9,539 nucleotides of DNA. Source: Ruminococcaceae bacterium UBA4958 (GTDB lineage Bacteria; Bacillota; Clostridia; Oscillospirales; Acutalibacteraceae). The position numbers were made by a program, and so were the translations under genes. The stretch lies in assembly GCA_002397355.1 (NCBI GenBank), contig DHAI01000061.1:813-10351 (forward strand), given 5' to 3'. The notes under the pieces are model-generated. The model did not search any database, was not told where the DNA came from, and saw only the letters and a program-made list of their open reading frames with translations. Shown one piece after another: positions 6,872-9,539 of the stretch; positions within the stretch are counted from its first letter, which is position 1; the number at the start of each line of letters is the position of its first letter.

Positions 6872-6980
6872 TATAATCTGCAGCTTCTAGGAAAACCTAT
6901 GCAACGGATGGTCGGCGTTTGCGTTTGCCGCCGGCTTCGTCCCGCCGGAAAAAGCCTTGCGCTTTTCCCGGCGTTTTTCG
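6872..6980 (+). ncRNA. Possible plus-strand small RNA (speculative)
   Basis: A perfect TATAAT is present on the plus strand at 6872–6877, and about 65 nt later a strong hairpin (6943–6973) runs directly into TTTTTCG (6974–6980). A transcript starting near 6884 would be about 95 nt long and lie between the two operons, opposite to both. There is no recognisable −35 box at 14–19 nt spacing, and I recognise no known RNA family. The −10 match could be chance. Confidence 0.17.
6943..6973. terminator. Strong hairpin 3' of parC, T tract on the plus strand only
   Basis: A 13-bp stem (6943–6955 with 6961–6973) with one mismatch, which can be a G·U wobble in RNA read from the minus strand, closes a 5-nt loop. 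It starts 12 nt beyond the parC stop codon, where a terminator for the topoisomerase genes is expected. Yet on the minus strand the bases after the hairpin are GGGACGAAG, with no T run. The T run (TTTTTCG, 6974–6980) is on the plus-strand side. It may stabilise parC mRNA ends, or act as a terminator for plus-strand transcription heading into parC. Confidence 0.5.
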
Positions 6981-6985
6981 TCGTT

Positions 6986-9217
6986 TCAGGAAAGCTTCAT
7001 CTGCTCGCCGCGCTCTTCCGGCGACAGCGTGGAGCCCGCCGCGGGAATGGTCTTGCGGTACCGGTCCGGTTTTTTCAGCATGCCGTCCTCGTAGCGGCGG
7101 ACGGACAGGACGCGCGCATTGCGGCGGAGCGTCATCGCCGCAACGCCCTGCGAACTGCGCGTCGTCTTGCCCGGAACCGCTCCGGAGTGGAGCAGCAGAA
7201 CTTTTCCCTGCGAGGAAGTCATCAGGAACTCCCCGTCTTCGGCGATCTGAAAGCAGGCTGTAAGCGGGGACTTGTCCGCATAAGCTTTCAGCAGCTTTTT
7301 CCGGTTCGTCTTCGTCTCGTAAGAGGAAAGCTCGATTTTGGCCGCTTTCCCGTTTTCAAAAAAGAATATCATGAAGCCTGCGTAATCGGCCGTCGCCGCC
7401 ATATAGACCGGGCTTTCGCCCTCTTCCATCCCGAGCTTCGCGGGAAGATATTCTCCGAGCACGCTCGCTTTCGTGTCCGCAAAATCGGAAGCTCTCGCCT
7501 TGTAGACGTTGCAGCGGTTCGTAAAGAACAACAGTTCGGCGGAATTGGCGCTCTCCACCTGCTGTGCGACGGCGTCGCCTTCCTTGAGCTTCTGCTCGCC
7601 GCTCATACGGAGAGACTGCGGGGTGATTTTCTTGAAATAACCGTCTTTTGTGAAAAACAGATTCACGGGGTAGTCGGGTATTTCGTCCTCGGCGTCTTCC
7701 TTGCCGGCGCTTTCATAGATAAGCACCGAGCGGCGCGGGCGGCCGTATTTTGCCGCGACGGACTCCAGCTCCGCAAGAATGATCCTCCGGATCTCGGCCT
7801 CGCTGCCGAGAATTTTCTGAAGGGAAACGATTTCCCTCTCCATCTTTTCCGTTTCCGCAGTGCGGTTCAGGATATACTCGCGGTTCAGGTGGCGCAGCTT
7901 GATCTCCGCCACATATTCGGCCTGCGCCTGGTCGATGCCGAAACCGATCATCAGGTTCGGCACGACCTCCGCCTCCGCCTCCGTTTTCCGCACGATGGCC
8001 ACGGCCTTGTCGATGTCCAGAAGGATGGCCTGAAGCCCCTTCAAAAGATGCAGCTTCTGCTGCAGGTTCCGCAGGTCGAAAGCCGTGCGGCGGCGGACGC
8101 AGGAGATGCGGAACTTCGTCCACTCGTCCAGGATCTCGCGCACGCCCATCACGCGCGGAACCCCGTTCACCAAAATATTGAAGTTGCAGGAAAAGTTGTC
8201 CTCGAGCGGCGTCATGCGGAACAGCTTTCGCATCAGGCGGTCCGGATCGGCGCCACGCTTGAGGTCGATGGTGATCTTCAGCCCCGCGAGCCCCGTCTCG
8301 TCGCGGATATCGGAGATCTCCCTTACCTTTCCCTGTTTCACGAGCTCCACGGTTTTTTCAATAATGGCCTCGATCGTGGTCGTCGGCGGGATCTGCGTGA
8401 TGTCGACGCAATTGGCTCCGGCGTCGTAGGAGTACCGGGAACGCACGCAGACGGAACCGCGCCCCGTGCGGTAGATTTTCTCCAGCGCGCGCCGGTCGTA
8501 GACGATCTGGCCGCCGCCGGGGAAATCCGGCGCAGTCAGCGTGGAGAGGATATCGTGCTCCGGGTCGCGGATGCAGGCCTCCGCCGTGCGGCAGACCTCC
8601 ACAAGGTTGAACGGGCAGACGGAGCTTGCCATGCCGGCGGCGATACCCGTATTCGCATTGACCAGGACGGACGGGAAAGTAACCGGGAAAAGCGTGGGTT
8701 CCTGCGTGGTGCCGTCGTAGTTGTCCACGAAATCGACCGTGTTTTTCCCGATGTCCCGAAAAAGCTCCTGGCAGATGTCGTCCAGTTTCGCCTCCGTGTA
8801 GCGCGAAGCGGCGCAGGCCATGTCCCGTGAATAAAACTTGCCGAAATTCCCCTTGGAATCCACGTAAGGGTAAAGCAGCGCTTCGTAGCCGCGGCTGAGG
8901 CGGACCATCGTGTCGTAGATGGCAGCCTCGCCGTGCGGGTTCAGTTTCATCGTCTGGCCCACAATATTGGAGCTTTTCGTCCTTGCGCCGCTCAGCAGCC
9001 CCATCTGATACATGGTGTACAGCAGCTTGCGGTGGGACGGCTTGAAGCCGTCGATCTCCGGGATCGCGCGCGAAAGGATCACGCTCACGGCATAAGGCAT
9101 AAAGTTCGTCTCCAGCGTGCTGGTGATCTGCTGGCGCACGATCTCCCCCGCGCCGCGGATGACGCCGCGGACTTTCGGCTGGGCCGCAGGCTGCCGGCCC
9201 GGATGTGTTTTTCTCAT
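6986..9217 (-). CDS. parC: Type II topoisomerase subunit A (ParC/GyrA-like), probably topoisomerase IV
   Basis: A 743-residue DNA-cleaving subunit. It would pair with the ParE-like subunit encoded just upstream to pass one duplex through another and separate linked chromosomes. The winged-helix region carries DGFKPSHRKLLYTMY (56–70) and NPHGEAAIYDTMVRLS (93–108). The active-site tyrosine is Y140 in ASRYTE. The breakage-reunion core continues through NANTGIAAGMASSV, followed by a coiled-coil region (about 425–475) and a C-terminal beta-propeller-like part (about 495–715). No GyrA-box (QRRGGRG-like) is seen, which favours topoisomerase IV over gyrase. The position equal to E. coli GyrA Ser83 is A98, while the acidic Asp87 equivalent (D102) is kept. 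A basic N-terminal extension of about 25 residues precedes the core. The ATG at 9215–9217 has GAGG 7 nt upstream and lies 37 nt after the parE stop. Slightly shorter than B. subtilis ParC (about 800). Confidence 0.93.
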   Translation of the reverse strand: MRKTHPGRQPAAQPKVRGVIRGAGEIVRQQITSTLETNFMPYAVSVILSRAIPEIDGFKPSHRKLLYTMYQMGLLSGARTKSSNIVGQTMKLNPHGEAAIYDTMVRLSRGYEALLYPYVDSKGNFGKFYSRDMACAASRYTEAKLDDICQELFRDIGKNTVDFVDNYDGTTQEPTLFPVTFPSVLVNANTGIAAGMASSVCPFNLVEVCRTAEACIRDPEHDILSTLTAPDFPGGGQIVYDRRALEKIYRTGRGSVCVRSRYSYDAGANCVDITQIPPTTTIEAIIEKTVELVKQGKVREISDIRDETGLAGLKITIDLKRGADPDRLMRKLFRMTPLEDNFSCNFNILVNGVPRVMGVREILDEWTKFRISCVRRRTAFDLRNLQQKLHLLKGLQAILLDIDKAVAIVRKTEAEAEVVPNLMIGFGIDQAQAEYVAEIKLRHLNREYILNRTAETEKMEREIVSLQKILGSEAEIRRIILAELESVAAKYGRPRRSVLIYESAGKEDAEDEIPDYPVNLFFTKDGYFKKITPQSLRMSGEQKLKEGDAVAQQVESANSAELLFFTNRCNVYKARASDFADTKASVLGEYLPAKLGMEEGESPVYMAATADYAGFMIFFFENGKAAKIELSSYETKTNRKKLLKAYADKSPLTACFQIAEDGEFLMTSSQGKVLLLHSGAVPGKTTRSSQGVAAMTLRRNARVLSVRRYEDGMLKKPDRYRKTIPAAGSTLSPEERGEQMKLS

Positions 9218-9254
9218 GGTGTTTCCTCAGCCCCTAATCTGTTGTTTCTGCGGC

Positions 9255-9539
9255 TTAGCTCAGGTCCGCAAGCTCCAAATAGCAGTGCCCGTTCTCGGCG
9301 ATATAATGCTTCCGCCCTTCCAGATTGTCGCCGAGCAGAAGGTCGAACACCTCGCTCGTCCGGGCGGCGTCGTCCGGCATCACCTGGATCAGCCGGCGTG
9401 TGGCGGGGTTCATCGTCGTAAAGTTCATCATATCCGGTTCGTTCTCGCCAAGCCCTTTCGAGCGCTGGATGGTGTACTTTTTGCCTTCCAGCTTTTTCAG
9501 GAATTCGTCCTTTTCCTTCTCGGTATAGGCAAAATAGGT
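9255..9539 (-). CDS. parE: Type II topoisomerase subunit B (ParE/GyrB-like), C-terminal fragment
   Basis: Only the last 94 residues are in the window; the gene continues beyond its right edge. The fragment covers the end of the TOPRIM domain and the C-terminal tail. QRSKGLGENEPDMMNFTTMNPATRRLIQV (25–53) corresponds to the canonical QRYKGLGEM-(N)-P-...-TTMDP-R family signature, and FDLLLGDNLEGRKHYIAENG (65–84) to the GyrB/ParE end. The Tyr usually found in RYKGLGE is Ser here, which points to a divergent clade. With the downstream subunit it should supply the ATPase/TOPRIM half of a decatenating enzyme. The 37-nt gap to parC without a terminator supports co-transcription. The ATPase domain cannot be checked. 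Confidence 0.93.
   Translation of the reverse strand, partial: TYFAYTEKEKDEFLKKLEGKKYTIQRSKGLGENEPDMMNFTTMNPATRRLIQVMPDDAARTSEVFDLLLGDNLEGRKHYIAENGHCYLELADLS

Noticed and set aside
6899..8830. Long plus-strand open frame (643 codons) antisense to parC
   Set aside because: It mirrors a clear ParC gene, has an Arg/His/Ala-rich composition without any recognisable domain, and such antisense frames are common in GC-rich DNA.
1..9539. Mobile elements, CRISPR arrays, tRNA or rRNA genes, toxin–antitoxin or defence cassettes
   Set aside because: No transposase or integrase motif, no regularly spaced repeat, no tRNA-like fold and no defence-type domain was seen; the window is a colinear set of core genes with even composition.

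Overview
The window looks like a stretch of core chromosome from a GC-rich, spore-forming member of the Clostridia, most likely Oscillospirales/Ruminococcaceae. Three things point there: an IspH–ribosomal protein S1 gene fusion, which is known from Clostridia; a YunB-type sporulation protein; and tightly packed, Shine-Dalgarno-led genes with GTG and TTG starts. All eight protein genes read on the minus strand, so the biological order runs from high to low coordinates.

Region by region, in transcription order. (1) 9539–6986: the 3' end of a ParE/GyrB-like subunit (9255–9539), then a complete ParC/GyrA-like subunit (6986–9217). Together they form a type II topoisomerase, probably topoisomerase IV. 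(2) 6985–6667: a non-coding stretch of about 320 bp with three CCGGAA-armed hairpins, a good sigma-A-type minus-strand promoter (TTGATT-N17-TAACAT), and a possible but weakly supported plus-strand small RNA. (3) 6666–570: a six-gene unit with junctions from a 4-nt overlap to a 4-nt gap. It holds a MurR/RpiR-type SIS-domain regulator, a HI0933-family flavoprotein, cytidylate kinase (cmk), two PlsC-type acyltransferases, and the IspH–S1 fusion. It ends in a textbook intrinsic terminator at 516–552. (4) 374–1: the 5' part of a yunB-like sporulation gene, cut by the window edge.

The six-gene unit mixes growth functions: CMP phosphorylation for nucleotide pools, phosphatidic acid synthesis for membranes, the last step of the MEP isoprenoid pathway, and an S1-domain translation protein. 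The regulator at its head would normally sense a phosphosugar, so the unit may be tuned to sugar or cell-wall status. That link is inference.

I found no mobile element, CRISPR array, tRNA, rRNA or defence system, and no clear case for a wholly new system. The observation most worth following up is a near-perfect Shine-Dalgarno inside the ispH–rpsA gene. It sits just upstream of an in-frame ATG at the domain junction, so the gene may make both the fusion and a free four-domain S1 protein.
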